Translations under genes and position numbers: made by a program
Assembly (NCBI GenBank): GCA_964017235.1
Contig: OZ024927.1
Coordinates: 20,851,160-20,915,159 of the forward strand
Direction: 5' to 3'
Length of the DNA: 64,000 bases
DNA from: Sabellastarte sp. h YS-2021
Lineage: Eukaryota > Annelida > Polychaeta > Sabellida > Sabellidae
The notes under the pieces: generated by a model
Database searches by the model: none
Seen by the model: only the letters and a program-made list of their open reading frames with translations
Told to the model about the DNA's origin: nothing
Part shown: piece by piece, positions 31,245 to 41,455 of the stretch
Layout of the letters: each line of letters starts with the position of its first letter
Numbering within the stretch: the stretch's first letter is position 1

Positions 31245-32441
31245 TTAATCTCTAATCTTTTGAGCTGCTACCACCGGGCCCAGGTGGTATAGCTCAGAGT
31301 CTGCCCAGGCTACATCCTTTAGGTAGAACTGGGTGAATGTGTTATGAGACTTCCAATGGCAGGCTGATAGAATTTGATCTAAGGGTACGCCTCCCTGAAA
31401 AGCTTTGGAAGCCGCGAAAGCCCGGACATCATGAGCCCGAACTTGATGCAAATTTTGAGACTGCTCATCCGAGAGTTGGTAACATAAGCCAATCGTTTGT
31501 TTGATCCAGGAAGAGACAGTGGCTGGCACAATGTCTTTCTTGAAGCTCTTCCTAAAAGAGACGAAAACCAACTCCTTGTCTGACCGAAGGTCCTTGGTTT
31601 TGTCTAGATAGTAACGCAAGGATCTCACCGGACACAAGGTCCTGTCCTCCTTAAGAGACTTGTCCAAGGTCGGAGCAAGAGCCGGGATTATAACCGGGGC
31701 TACACAACCCGGACCCTCCTTAGCCAGGTGGTTCTTGGAGATGAAACTTGGGGAAGGGTACAGGGAGACATTAGACCAATCCTCCTGATGCCTGATGTTC
31801 CTATGTACCCAGGCATGAATCTCGCTTCTTCTTTTGCCCGACCCTAAGGCAAGAAGGAAGACCGTCTTAAAGGTAAGTTGTTTAAGGGAAGCCTTCCTAA
31901 GAGGTTCAAAGGGAGGTTTCGTGAGCTGATGAAGAACCAAGGAAAGGTTCCAGGAAGGAACACCCCTCCTACCCTTAGGCTTGTCCCTATGGAATCTGTC
32001 CAACAGTCTGGTAAGATTCTCATCCTTACCAATGTTTACCCGGCCATTTCCTATCTTGTCGGATATAGCGGTCCTATAGCCATCTATCGTGCTAGGTTGC
32101 AGATGTTTCTCCTGAAATAGGTAGAGCAGGAAGTCAGCGATCTGCTTTATAGAAGGAGACCTGAAGTCCACCTTATGTTCCTCACACCATCTGACAAAAA
32201 CGGACCACTTTGATTCGTAGATGGCTCTGGTTGAACGTCTCTGAGGAGCTTCAATTCGTGTTGCCACTTCTTCAGAGAAGCCTGCCTGTTGGATGGCAAA
32301 GGCCCTAGGAGCCATGCATGCAGATTCAGACTGTGAAGGTCCCTGTGAGGACACTGATTGAAGGGTTGAGTCAATAGGTTCCCTACTCTCGGCAGACTTA
32401 GGGGAATCTGTACTGACATGCTGACCAGATCCCAAAACCAT
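31245..32441 (-). CDS. DIRS-e tyrosine recombinase, intact
   Basis: Open for 398 codons from Met 32441. The frame is also open upstream, where it overlaps RT-RH, so the start is a guess. Motifs in order: RRSTRAIYESKW, STIDGYRTAI, LLDRFHRDKPKG, PSWNLSLVLHQL, GSGKRRSEIHA (first Arg), RYYLDKTKDLR, SSWIKQTIGLCY, HDVRAFAAS (HxxR), ACHWKSHNTF and FYLKDVAW (Tyr). No lesion is seen. It would act in the nucleus on the circular element DNA and could supply the function to other copies. Confidence 0.88.
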   Translation of the reverse strand: MVLGSGQHVSTDSPKSAESREPIDSTLQSVSSQGPSQSESACMAPRAFAIQQAGFSEEVATRIEAPQRRSTRAIYESKWSVFVRWCEEHKVDFRSPSIKQIADFLLYLFQEKHLQPSTIDGYRTAISDKIGNGRVNIGKDENLTRLLDRFHRDKPKGRRGVPSWNLSLVLHQLTKPPFEPLRKASLKQLTFKTVFLLALGSGKRRSEIHAWVHRNIRHQEDWSNVSLYPSPSFISKNHLAKEGPGCVAPVIIPALAPTLDKSLKEDRTLCPVRSLRYYLDKTKDLRSDKELVFVSFRKSFKKDIVPATVSSWIKQTIGLCYQLSDEQSQNLHQVRAHDVRAFAASKAFQGGVPLDQILSACHWKSHNTFTQFYLKDVAWADSELYHLGPVVAAQKIRD

Positions 32442-33302
32442 GGCATGTTGGGCCACCCTGGTGCAATGAGAATGACTCTGTGGAATCCTTGATCCATCAA
32501 CTTGGAGACCACCTTCCCTAGGAGAGCCACCGGGGGAAAAACATAGGCATCCAGATCTTGCCAGGGGACGCTTAGAGCATCCACTTTCCAGGCTAGTAGA
32601 TCCGGAACCGGGGACACAAATCTGGGAAGTTTGCGATTGAACTTGGTCGCAAATAGGTCCACCTCCGGCTTGTGCCATCTTCTGCAAATCTGGTCGAAGA
32701 CTTCCTGCAGGAGGGACTATTCCGTTTGTATCACCTGACCGTGCCGGGACAACTTGTCTGCAATGACATTGAGGTGACCCGGAATATGCCTTGCTCTTAA
32801 TACAATCTGCCTCTGGTTGCACCACATCAGCAGCCTCCAGAGGAGCGCACAGAGAGAGCCGGATTTCATACCGCCCTCCTTGTTTATGTAAAAGACCACT
32901 GTTGTGTTGTCGGAACACACCAGAATGGTCTGGTTCCAACACAATCGCTCGAACTGTTTTAGGGCTAGTAAGACGGCCTTGAGTTCCAGCAAGTTTATAT
33001 GCAAGGCGCTTTCTTGTGTGGACCAAAGGCCTCTTGCTGTGAAGTCGCCTAAGTGAGCACCCCAACCTTCGTTTGAGGCGTCGGTAAACAGCTGAAGAGC
33101 GTGTTGAAGTGGGTGTAAAGGCTGACCTTTTAGGACATTGTTTGGGTTCAACCACCACCTCAGGTGTGGATGAAGGGACTGAGGCAGAGGGATAATCTTT
33201 TCCAATGATTCCGGGACATGCCAATGCCTCTTCAGATGCCACTGGATAGGGCGCATGTGGAGTTGTCCGGCTACTACCTGTTTCTCTGTGGCTGTTAGTA
33301 GT

Positions 33303-33443
33303 CATGAACTGTCGGACCGAACACACCTGTTGATTGAGGAGGTCGTTGATCTTTTGGGACAGAGCCAAAGGGAAGGGACATGAACTGTCGGACCGAACAC
33401 ACCTGTTGATTGAGGAGGTCGTTGATCTTTTGGGACAGAGCCA
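33303..33443. repeat. 76-bp tandem duplication in DIRS-e RT
   Basis: CATGAACTGTCGGACCGAAC begins at 33303 and again at 33379, each followed by the same text to GGGACAGAGCCA. 76 is not a multiple of three, so the RT frame is lost. Confidence 0.92.
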
Positions 33444-34124
33444 TCCACCTCTCCTGGGTCGGTTTGACCAGCCCCTGAGAGAGGTCGAAACGGTAACCTA
33501 CAAAGTTGAAGACCTGCTGAGGCACCAACTCCGACTTGGTCATATTGACTACCCACCCTAACCTGTGGCATAGGTCCAAGAGGGTCCGGGTATGAAGTAG
33601 GCACGTTTCCGGGCACGGGGCTCTCAGCAACCAGTCGTCGAGGTACTGGTGGATCCTGATACCCCGAGCCTGTGCCATTAACTTGACTTCCTTGGCCACC
33701 TTTGTGAACTCCAACGGAGCCGTTGAGAGGCCAAAGGGGAGGGCTGTGAACTGATAAGCTTGACTGTGGAGGAAGAACCTGAGGAATTTCCGCGACCTTT
33801 GTCCTATTGGGATATGGAAGTAAGCGTCGCTGAAATCCAGAGACGTCACCCACTCCCCTTTTTGAAGGGAGAGTCGGATGGTCTCTGGTGTCTCCATCTT
33901 GAAAGATGAAGTTGCTAGGTAACAGTTCAGTCGACTTAAATCTAGGATGGGCCTCCATTTCCTGTTGGGTTTTGGTACAAGAAACAAGCGGTTGTAAAAG
34001 GCCAGGGAGGATGGGGTTGTCACCTTTTCTACCGCCTGTTTCTGAAGGAGTGCCTGTAAGGAGTCCTTTATGTGCTTGTTTTTGACCGGATTTGCGTATC
34101 CACTGATAATTACCGGTGACCTTG

Positions 34125-34511
34125 TCAGGGGAGGTTTCTCTTTGAAGGGTAGGGTGTACCCTTCCTGCAGAATTGAAACCACTCTTTTGGTTGCACCCAG
34201 GGAGTGCCAGACCTGCCAAAACCTTTGCAGTCGGGCCCCCACAGGTGGATTTGGCACAACATGAGGGACATTTTGAACAGTTGGAACAAGGATTTACACA
34301 AGGATTTACACAGCAAACAGGTTTCACACACTTTATTTCTGTTTGGGTCTGACTGGGTCTTATATCTTTGTTTTCCGACAGCCCGGTTACAGAAGGTGCA
34401 TGACAGACAACATTTAAGTTTACAGTCTTGATTACATGTTTGTTTAAGTCCTGACACATTGGATCCTCCACACTTGACTTTAACTGAGGATCTACTAAAC
34501 AATAATTGTCA
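34125..34511 (-). other. DIRS-e gag stop and Cys-rich readthrough extension, itself frameshifted
   Basis: Gag ends TAT-AAA-TGA at 34509; the next codons are CAA-TTA-TTG. In frame follow VKCGGSN, QTCNQDCKLKCCLSCTFC and ETCLLCKSLCKSL. Then a one-base indel near a 12-bp repeat (ACAAGGATTTAC twice, about 34286-34309) moves the remaining cysteines (NCSKCPSCCAKSTCGG) into another frame. The 15-base block AAATGACAATTATTG is identical to that in DIRS-a. RT is at +1 (SLINDNYC). Confidence 0.62.
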
Positions 34512-36611
34512 TTTATAAGACTGTTGACGGGACAATCTGGAGAAATGACTGGAATTGCTGCCTCCACGTCCGCGACCGCGACCCCTTCCTCTATAAGAAA
34601 ACTGGCGCCAAGGCTGGCTAGACTGAGAGGAAGAGTGGCCTGATTGCCTACTATCTTTCTTGTCATACGGCTTGTAACGATATGACTGGTGTTTCCTACC
34701 AGAGTGCTGCCCTGTGCCCGGACCGGGACCTTGAGCACTTGGTGTAGACTCAAACTTTGCTATACCCTGTTCTGCTGCAGCTAGGATGTCATCTGGAAAC
34801 AGGGACGAACTGAACAGAGGAGCATTACGTAATCTGTTCCAAGAATCCGGTTTCAAACCGGGTTTAGCAAACTCAAGATAAGAATCCCTGCGGAGTAAGA
34901 TGAAGTTAGCTAGTTGAATGAACAAGCCGTCTGCAAGGTGTTGGAGTGAAGTTCCGAGTGCCACAGAGACACTTGAATGAAAAGAAGACAAGTCTTTAAG
35001 ATCTCCGATGGCATCTACAACCTCTTTAGGGGCTTTCCCCTTCACAATAACGTCATTAAGCAAACTGATGTGATTGTTCATCTTGTCTTGGATCTCACTG
35101 GTGCATCTGTTAAATGCTGCCGCGTGGTTGGTAATGTATGTCCCTTCTCTTGCACACTTTTCCCACCGGCGTAAAATATCCTGTGGTACCGGGCGAGAAG
35201 CGGGACCAGACTGAGGATAAGATGAGGCTTTAGCTACCCTAGAGTACTGAGCATTCAGGCGGGCCTCAGAGTCCGACCAACTAAAGATGGTTCTACCTGG
35301 CCTAGAAGAGGAATCTTGTCTAAGTCTATGCTGTCTGTACCATTTGGATTGGCTTTTAGGTGTACGGATGAACTGGTCAACCTTCAAGCCCGCTGATTCC
35401 TGTGACCTTGAGGGATAACCCTCAGCGACCCTGCAATTCAACTTCTCCATCTTGAGGCAGAGCCAGTCATCTGGGGGAAATTCCACTGAAACCTTGCCTG
35501 TCTTTCTAGGTTGTTTGCCTTTCCACGGGTTGTTTGAGGTATCCCCATCCGATACTGAAAGTTCAAAATCTGGGATATGAGTCCATCCTAAAAAGGCCCT
35601 GACAGCTCTACACGTTTCGCGATAGTTCATTTCTTTGTTTTGCTCTGTGGCTTCGGAGTCTGATATCTCACCTTCATCAGAGTCCTTGTTAGACTGGTCA
35701 TGGTTTGATTCAACATCAGAAGCGTCCGGATCAGCAAAGAAGGACTGACCGACACCGGAAGCACCGGTGACCGAAGCCGACAAGGTGGAAGAGCCTGAAA
35801 GGGTAGCTGGCTTGGAGATGGAATCACCACCGGAAGAAAGTGACAAAGCAGGGCCCGGAACGGGTATGTCCACTTTCGCCGGTTGCTCAGTATGTTGAGT
35901 AGGCAGGGAAGTGCTTACAGTGTGTTCCTTCACCGGAGCCGGTGCCTCAGACACAACTGTAGCAGTAGGAACAGTCTTTTTCTTTTTCAGCTTCTTTCCC
36001 GTGCCCTTATTCTTTGCATCCTTTGGATGTGAAATTTGCCCGTCTGAAGCCGGAGGCCTCACCGGACCGGTGGCTCCAGGCTCAGAGGGATTGAAGAATG
36101 GTTGTTCAGAAGTAGTAACGGCAGTATTGGTAACTGGGGCTTTAGGAGTAGAGAAGATGTTTGTTCTAGTAAGTAATGCCTCGAATCGGGCGAACTTTTC
36201 CTCTAATTTGTTGTTAAGATTGTCAAAGTCTTGCTTTGAGACAAATTCTTCGGGAGAATGATGGGTAATAGAGAAAACCTCTTGATCACCGGAACCGGAA
36301 GCTTGAACCGGAACGTCCTCTTCCTCTAGTTCATCTCCACCCAAATCTTCCTGGGGAACTACACCCACCACGGTAACCTTGGAGGGAGATACCAAAAGTC
36401 CGGACTTTTTGTCTTTTCTGATTTTATACTGAGGGGTGGAGAGCATAGAACGTTGTTGTTCGGTGAAAGAATCACAAATAGTACATAACTGGTTCTTCAC
36501 ACAAGGGTCATCCCCCAACTTTTTGTCTCTACACCTGGCACACTTTTTATGTCCATCAAATGCTGCCATAATGTGCCCGCAGTTACCGCTACGTTGTCCT
36601 GGTGATGCCAT
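34509..36611 (-). CDS. DIRS-e gag, intact (700 residues)
   Basis: Starts at Met 36611 (MASPGQRSG), chosen because MASPG or MSSPG starts the gag of every family member here. Residues 10-60 hold a Cys/His motif (CGHIMAAFDGHKKCARC, GDDPC, CTIC). Residues 75-330 are Pro/Ser/Thr-rich and disordered. About 340-480 is the conserved block MNYRETCRAVRAFLGWTHIP, DDWLCLKMEKLNCRVAEGYP and KVDQFIRTP. Then comes a helical region (HAAAFNRCTSEIQ, SLQHLADGLFIQL). The tail is Gly/Arg-rich (RGRGRGRGRGG), probably nucleic-acid binding. Presumed particle-forming protein. Ends at a UGA in a readthrough context. Confidence 0.87.
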   Translation of the reverse strand: MASPGQRSGNCGHIMAAFDGHKKCARCRDKKLGDDPCVKNQLCTICDSFTEQQRSMLSTPQYKIRKDKKSGLLVSPSKVTVVGVVPQEDLGGDELEEEDVPVQASGSGDQEVFSITHHSPEEFVSKQDFDNLNNKLEEKFARFEALLTRTNIFSTPKAPVTNTAVTTSEQPFFNPSEPGATGPVRPPASDGQISHPKDAKNKGTGKKLKKKKTVPTATVVSEAPAPVKEHTVSTSLPTQHTEQPAKVDIPVPGPALSLSSGGDSISKPATLSGSSTLSASVTGASGVGQSFFADPDASDVESNHDQSNKDSDEGEISDSEATEQNKEMNYRETCRAVRAFLGWTHIPDFELSVSDGDTSNNPWKGKQPRKTGKVSVEFPPDDWLCLKMEKLNCRVAEGYPSRSQESAGLKVDQFIRTPKSQSKWYRQHRLRQDSSSRPGRTIFSWSDSEARLNAQYSRVAKASSYPQSGPASRPVPQDILRRWEKCAREGTYITNHAAAFNRCTSEIQDKMNNHISLLNDVIVKGKAPKEVVDAIGDLKDLSSFHSSVSVALGTSLQHLADGLFIQLANFILLRRDSYLEFAKPGLKPDSWNRLRNAPLFSSSLFPDDILAAAEQGIAKFESTPSAQGPGPGTGQHSGRKHQSYRYKPYDKKDSRQSGHSSSQSSQPWRQFSYRGRGRGRGRGGSNSSHFSRLSRQQSYK

Positions 36612-36728
36612 GATATATATATGAACTAATAATCCACGTTTAAACAATCACCAAACAATATGTCACTTATAAAATAATAAAAAGTTTCTCTTATAACTTT
36701 CACGATTTCAAACACAATGGCGCCAAAC

Positions 36729-36924
36729 AAAAAGAGGAAGTACGCATGCGCGCACACGCGCAGTAGGGGAGCTGGGTGTCCGGTGACACCTGGCGAGTGA
36801 ATACTACACTACCGGTCCAGGCCAGAGCCCAGCTCAGGACATTTTTTTCTAATGTTTGGCGGGACCGGCTAGGCACCGGACTATTGCACCGGTCCACTAG
36901 GTAAGATATATTAACGCAATAAAA
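36729..36924. repeat. DIRS-e right inverted terminal repeat
   Basis: Partner of 30534-30762; ends TTAACGCAATAAAA at the host junction. Confidence 0.9.
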
Positions 36925-37144
36925 ACACTGTTTACATTCAGTACAGTCAATCACCAAATATAAGAACGTAGAATGTGTGAAACATTTGAATTCCCCTCCT
37001 TGAGGGGTACATTCTTATTTTCCATACAGGCTATTTTTTCTCCACCTCCCTGCTGGAGGCATGTTCTTATTTTCCACTTTCACTAAAAATGTCCACCAAA
37101 ATTAACTGTTACAGTAAAATTGTAAGAATTTATTATGATCTTAC

Positions 37145-37227
37145 CCATCCGGTTATGGATTTAGTTAGTGGATTAATTTCTGATGGCCTCTGAGATGATT
37201 CTTCTATATTCACCCACTGGAGGGAAT
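37145..37227 (-). CDS. Host gene exon 15
   Basis: Enters in phase 1 and leaves in phase 0. Short linker-like peptide (LQWVNIEESSQRPSEINPLT). Donor GTAAGA, acceptor TTTCAG. Confidence 0.78.
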
Positions 37228-37401
37228 CTGAAACACAAATCATATCTTGTTGTTTAAAAAATTAATTGATTTGGGTTTAACACTAGTTTCAACTCAATAT
37301 ACAGTACTGATCATCACAATTGGTTGTTGGACAGATCAACAACAGTATTAGATACCAATTATGTATTACAAAAGATTCTACACAGAAAACTATATGGCAG
37401 T

Positions 37402-37452
37402 GACAAGCAACTACCGGCTTTCTGATTTCAGGTCAAGGCAGGAATTGAAGGC
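37402..37452 (-). mobile_element. Decayed SINE fragment
   Basis: GCAACTACCGGCTTTC followed by a degraded promoter-box region, resembling 50195-50245 of the full SINE at 50069-50294. Confidence 0.4.
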
Positions 37453-38090
37453 AAACTTTAACATGCAAACTGTTATGATAAAAGTAATGTTAATTAAAGT
37501 GATGTTTATATCTAGTTTTATATCAACTTAACTTCAAATAAAAGTGACCATGATATTTGGTCACTTTAAGGTAGTGCAGTAACAACAAGGCTCGACTTGG
37601 TCATAGTCGGTCGTGAGGGTTGAAATTACGACGCGTCGGTTCATACATTATAAAAATCGATTTTTCATCAGAACCTTTATAGTATACCAAAATATTACCT
37701 ACCTTATAAAATCTTATGATAATTAGTGTTTTTAAAGAAAGCAATCACATTTTTAAGTTGTCACGGCTTTTAAGTGGAAACAACAATGGCTGCTTCCCTC
37801 AATTTTTTAACCGCAAATATAAATTCTCACGAGATTCAGTACTTTATTGGATAGGATCAAAGATCAAACTACAAAAATTCGTTTTTTATTTAAGAGCGGC
37901 TAATTAATAAAGTATATTTCTTCTGAAGTCCTTGATCAACACTAGTACGACTTTCGTCGGTTCACCGTCGCCAATTAGTTCCGACGCGTCGACTCTAGTA
38001 TTTCTTCACAACTTACAGCACTACTTTAAGGTGTATGACACATCTGAGTTTAAGAAACAGTAAGGTGACACTAATTTCTATTATACAGAC
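37453..38090. other. Intron with a short palindromic repeat
   Basis: Contains two CGACGCGTCG-like palindromes (ACGACGCGTCGG near 37628 and CCGACGCGTCGAC near 37981) about 350 bases apart in inverted contexts: AAGGTAGTGCAGTAAC at 37569 and its approximate complement near 38020. This suggests a short terminal-inverted-repeat element of about 460 bp (37565-38035). No exon. Confidence 0.4.
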
Positions 38091-38236
38091 CTGTATTCCA
38101 GAACAGAATGGCAAGGGACTGGTTGTCTGTGTCATAATCAACTCCACTATATGATAAGGAGATCTGCAGTGGTCCAGTCAACTCACTTTGTGGTAAGGGG
38201 CTCACTGATATGGAAATGTTGGTATACTCTACTAGT
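38091..38236 (-). CDS. Host gene exon 14
   Basis: Enters in phase 2 and leaves in phase 1. Encodes beta-rich ectodomain sequence (LVEYTNISISVSPLPQSE, LSYSGVDYDTDNQSLAILFW). The first 70 bases have two decayed copies in the intron upstream. Confidence 0.82.
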
Positions 38237-38313
38237 CTAAAATAGAAAAGGTATTCTGCTCAATAACAATTGAAATTGAAATTTTGAATGAAACGACCAA
38301 CTCATAGCTTCAA

Positions 38314-38458
38314 TCAACTCACTTTATGGTAACAGAGCTCATTACTACCGAAATATCTGTCTTAAAGTAATCTAAGAAAGACAGGATAATATGCAATGGT
38401 TCAAGTTCAAGGGGACCTACTAGAATGGAAATGTCTGCATAATCTACAATGCTGAAAT
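38314..38458 (-). repeat. Two decayed copies of the exon 14 acceptor and 5' end
   Basis: 38314-38383 aligns with 38184-38240 (TCAACTCACTTT, GGTAA, GCTCA). 38389-38458 aligns with the same exon part (GCAATGGTTCAAGT, ATGGAAATGTCTGC). Each includes what was the splice acceptor; frames are degraded. Confidence 0.6.
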
Positions 38459-38895
38459 AAAAATTGTCACTCATTATAAAAACACCATGCCATGAACACA
38501 TTTTACATATACTTACAAGGTAACACCAGTGTACAAGAGCGACATCTATAATAATTTAAATTACTCTCTTTGTCATAAAGCCCCAAAAATATTAAAGAGA
38601 AGATCTTCTAGCTCATCTCACCCAAACATAATTCTGGATGAGTTAATGACTCTACCATAATTCTGCCTGAATCATCTGACTTTGCAATCATTGTAGGCTT
38701 AATCATACGATGCAAACCATAATTTAAACTGATTTAGGGCTCTATAACAATTCAGACTTGATGCTAGTATTATTCTAATGGGTTCATTTGACTCTACCAT
38801 AATTCTTACTCAACATAATGGATGAATCTTATGTCTCTATACAATAAATACTGGCACTAATGAAAGGTTCTCACATTAACCTGCCTCCTACTCAC

Positions 38896-39040
38896 CTCCC
38901 GGCCATGAGTCTTGTTGTGTCTGCCTTTGTTCTTTCAGGATTCACTATGTAAGGTCTGTAGGTGATGTTAGCAGAAGTACCATAATCTTTCTCATAGAGA
39001 TCCAGGTCCACTGTAGTGCTGAACAAAGCACCTACTTTAC
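38896..39040 (-). CDS. Host gene exon 13
   Basis: Enters in phase 1 and leaves in phase 2. Ectodomain peptide GALFSTTVDLDLYEKDYG and ANITYRPYIVNPERTKADT with one glycosylation sequon. Clean GT-AG borders. Confidence 0.83.
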
Positions 39041-39347
39041 CTGTTGGTGAATACATGTTTGCACACATTTGTTCCAGTAACAATTCTGATTAGACTTTGC
39101 CTTTGGAAAAGATCCCAGCACTGACCAATTACTGCCTTAACATTTATTTCCAAAATAGATCTTTGGTTAAAATGAATGCATTGGCAACTGGAATGGAGAA
39201 CTAATTCAAGGCCAGGACATATTCAGCAAAATATATGTTAATAGTTAGGCAGTACAATCAATGTTCTGAAGACCCAACACTGATTTTTTAATTATTCTAA
39301 ATGCTCCTATAGCACACATGTAAAACAATGTAAAATTATAGCCTGAC
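39041..39347. other. Intron, nothing recognised
   Basis: AT-rich, no further signal. Confidence 0.35.
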
Positions 39348-39434
39348 CTTTTCCAGACAAGACCACTTTGGTTAGGTTGGATGTGTAATCCAGTGTAAAG
39401 TCACCCAGAGTTTGCACAGCATGGTCCTGTGAAC
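39348..39434 (-). CDS. Host gene exon 12
   Basis: Enters and leaves in phase 1. Short exon encoding SQDHAVQTLGDFTLDYTSN followed by LTKVVLSGK, a pair of beta strands. Confidence 0.8.
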
Positions 39435-40099
39435 CTGTGGAAATGCCAACATATTTAAATTCGACTTTTATATAAATCTTTGTGATATGACAATATTAGC
39501 TAAACCTACCTATAAAGATCTACACTCACACACCCTCACAAAATTCAATGACATATCATGCATTCGTAACCAAACTTTTCTCTGGTCATACGATGAGTTT
39601 TAGCCTTTATCAATGTTTAACCATATTTGTACTTTGTACAGATATGTAATGATCCATGGGATTGATTTAAAGTCACAATATCCAAATCTTTAAGATAGGT
39701 TTTGAAACATAATGGGATTAACTTAATGTCTAATATCATCTTCATCTGTCCAGCCCTGGCTTATAGGGTTAGAAATGCTGCAGGAAAATAAACAACGAAA
39801 TCATGAACTTACTATCAATTTTCACAATCACAAAACAAATTTCTTCAAATAAATATAAATGGCATTGGTAAATTTGGTGTTGATTTCTAATGGCAATTGT
39901 GCACTTATACATTGGGAATTGAACAGATTTAATTAACCATGAACTGTATATTTATTTTATTGGTGCATGTGTACACATAAGAATAATTATTTTTAACTTG
40001 TAGCCTATATTAATTATTGTTATGATGCTATTCTTTGAACACGGAATTGTTCATTAGGACAAAGAATCCCTCATCACCTCTAGGCTGTGGGTAATTGTC
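39435..40099. other. Intron, nothing recognised
   Basis: AT-rich, no coding or repeat signal that I can name. Confidence 0.35.
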
Positions 40100-40740
40100 A
40101 GCACATAACTATATTTAAAAAGAAACAGCATCAGAGATGCCCATACCCTTCAGCCTGAATTTGACACCATGGAAAATAGAAGTGGTAAAAAATACAAGCC
40201 TTAGGAGGCTTTCAGAACAGACAATGTAAGTTATGTAAAAGGGCAGGAGAAATAACACTTTAGAAAGGGAAAATGTATCTGACTACAAAGTACCAAAACA
40301 TATGTTTCAAAACATGCAGAGTCAAGGTCAAAGGTCATGCCAAGATCACATCAAGATGATGCACACTTACACCCCAACTACTGTCCCTGTCAAGTGTCAA
40401 CATCCTTCACCTTACAGTTTCCGAGATATAGTCATCACACTATGATGTTGCACACCTACACCTCCAGCCCATATCCCTGCCAAGTAACAAATTTCTACAA
40501 CTTACTTTCTGAGATACAGCTCGGACAAGATTTTAAAGGTGAGTGTCATTTTCCCACACCTGACAGTTTCTGAGACAATATTTTATAACGGACAGGGTCC
40601 ATAACTACAGCAAGATCAAATTTCATATTTTTTAAGGTCACACTTGACAATGGTGCACATTCACCCTGCAACCAACGTCCCCACCAAATAGGAATTTCCT
40701 ATACCTTATGGTTCCCACCACCCACCCAGCTGCCTGCGAT
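40100..40740. repeat. Dispersed repeat with units of about 110-130 bp, copy 1
   Basis: Begins with AGCATCAGAGATGCC, also at 51880, then tandem units with AAGGTCACACCATGATG-like, CACACCTACACC, CAAGTATCAACTTCCT-like and TTTCCGAGATATAG text. The same units flank DIRS-f at 52960-53214 and 59293-59560. Confidence 0.6.
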
Positions 40741-40855
40741 AACAATTAGGTGTAATCATTGAAACAAACCCAATCCTTGATGAATGTTACTACCTACAGC
40801 TGATACTGTGTACAAAACAAAAAGATAACAAAACAGTGACATAGTGATGACTTAC

Positions 40856-41009
40856 GTTTGATACAGACTGGGAAGACTTTGATGGTGGATCTTAGGTGAG
40901 CCATGTTCTGTGCATAGATATGATGGTACACACAGCGACCTGGTTCTAACCACAGTCTTCCAGGGTCAATGTACTCATTATCCAAGGTCATGTTGATCTG
41001 AGCTGCTCT
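40856..41009 (-). CDS. Host gene exon 11
   Basis: Enters in phase 0 and leaves in phase 1. Encodes AAQINMTLDNEYIDPGRLW, EPGRCVYHHIYAQNMA and STIKVFPVCIK; two Cys that could pair across the module. Confidence 0.83.
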
Positions 41010-41324
41010 CTATAAGATCAATATCTGTATTATGTTATATCCCACTGAGAAAAGATATGGCTGAAAACACATTCTAGTGGTGACAGTTTACTCTAGATTC
41101 AAGGTCATATAGATTTAATCTGCTTTGTGCAATAACAAGTCAACACAATTTTGTATATTCGTTATTGATACGACCTGTGACTTGGTGATGCGAGAGACTG
41201 GTTTTGCCTTTGAGAACCAGTCACAGTACAGGAAGATGTGGGAGACACCAAAATTTGATTTGATTACATAAATGTATCATGATACTGAAACGCTGGATGA
41301 AAGAAAAGAACAATCCGGTTCGTG

Positions 41325-41455
41325 AGAGGATGCCTTTTAATTTCCATGACTTTTTATGAATTTGTCATTTTCCATGACTTTTACAGGCCTGGAAAAACAA
41401 ATGGAATTCCATGACTTTTTCAAGTTTTCCATGACTGGATACACCCTGTAAGAAC
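41325..41455 (-). mobile_element. Terminal fragment of an unclassified DNA transposon-like repeat
   Basis: On the minus strand starts CAGGGTGTATCCAGTCATGG and continues with repeated CATGGAA and GTCATGGAAAA text. This kind of terminus recurs in many animal genomes. The other end was not found. Confidence 0.4.

Larger units (their letters stand above)
32147..34518 (-). pseudogene. DIRS-e RT-RNase H, broken by a tandem duplication and a stop
   Basis: RT is open to about 33310: GARLQRFWQVW, EGYTLPF, FLVPKPNRKWRPILDLSRLN, SLDFSDAYF, ALPFGLSTAP, HQYLDDWLLRAP. A 76-bp tandem duplication (33303-33443) shifts the frame. RNase H continues in its proper frame from 33256 (LFTDASNEGWGAHL, LELKAVLLAL, SDNTTVVFYINKEGG, RHIPGHLNVIADKLSR) to a TAG at 32717 that replaces Trp in QTE-W-SL. 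The C-terminal tail (VILIAPGWPNMPWFWDLV) is open to 32147 and overlaps YR. Confidence 0.9.
30534..36924 (-). mobile_element. DIRS-e: DIRS-like retrotransposon with intact gag and YR
   Basis: 6.4 kb with inverted terminal repeats (30534-30762, 36729-36924), a complete ICR (30812-30908), gag open over 700 codons and YR open, but RT-RH broken by a 76-bp tandem duplication and a nonsense codon. Subfamily shared with DIRS-a (CTTACCTAGTGGAC termini). It sits in the intron between exons 15 and 16. Confidence 0.93.

Noticed and set aside
38319-38501. Small gene of 60 codons
   Set aside because: It overlaps the decayed exon 14 copies and has no independent support.
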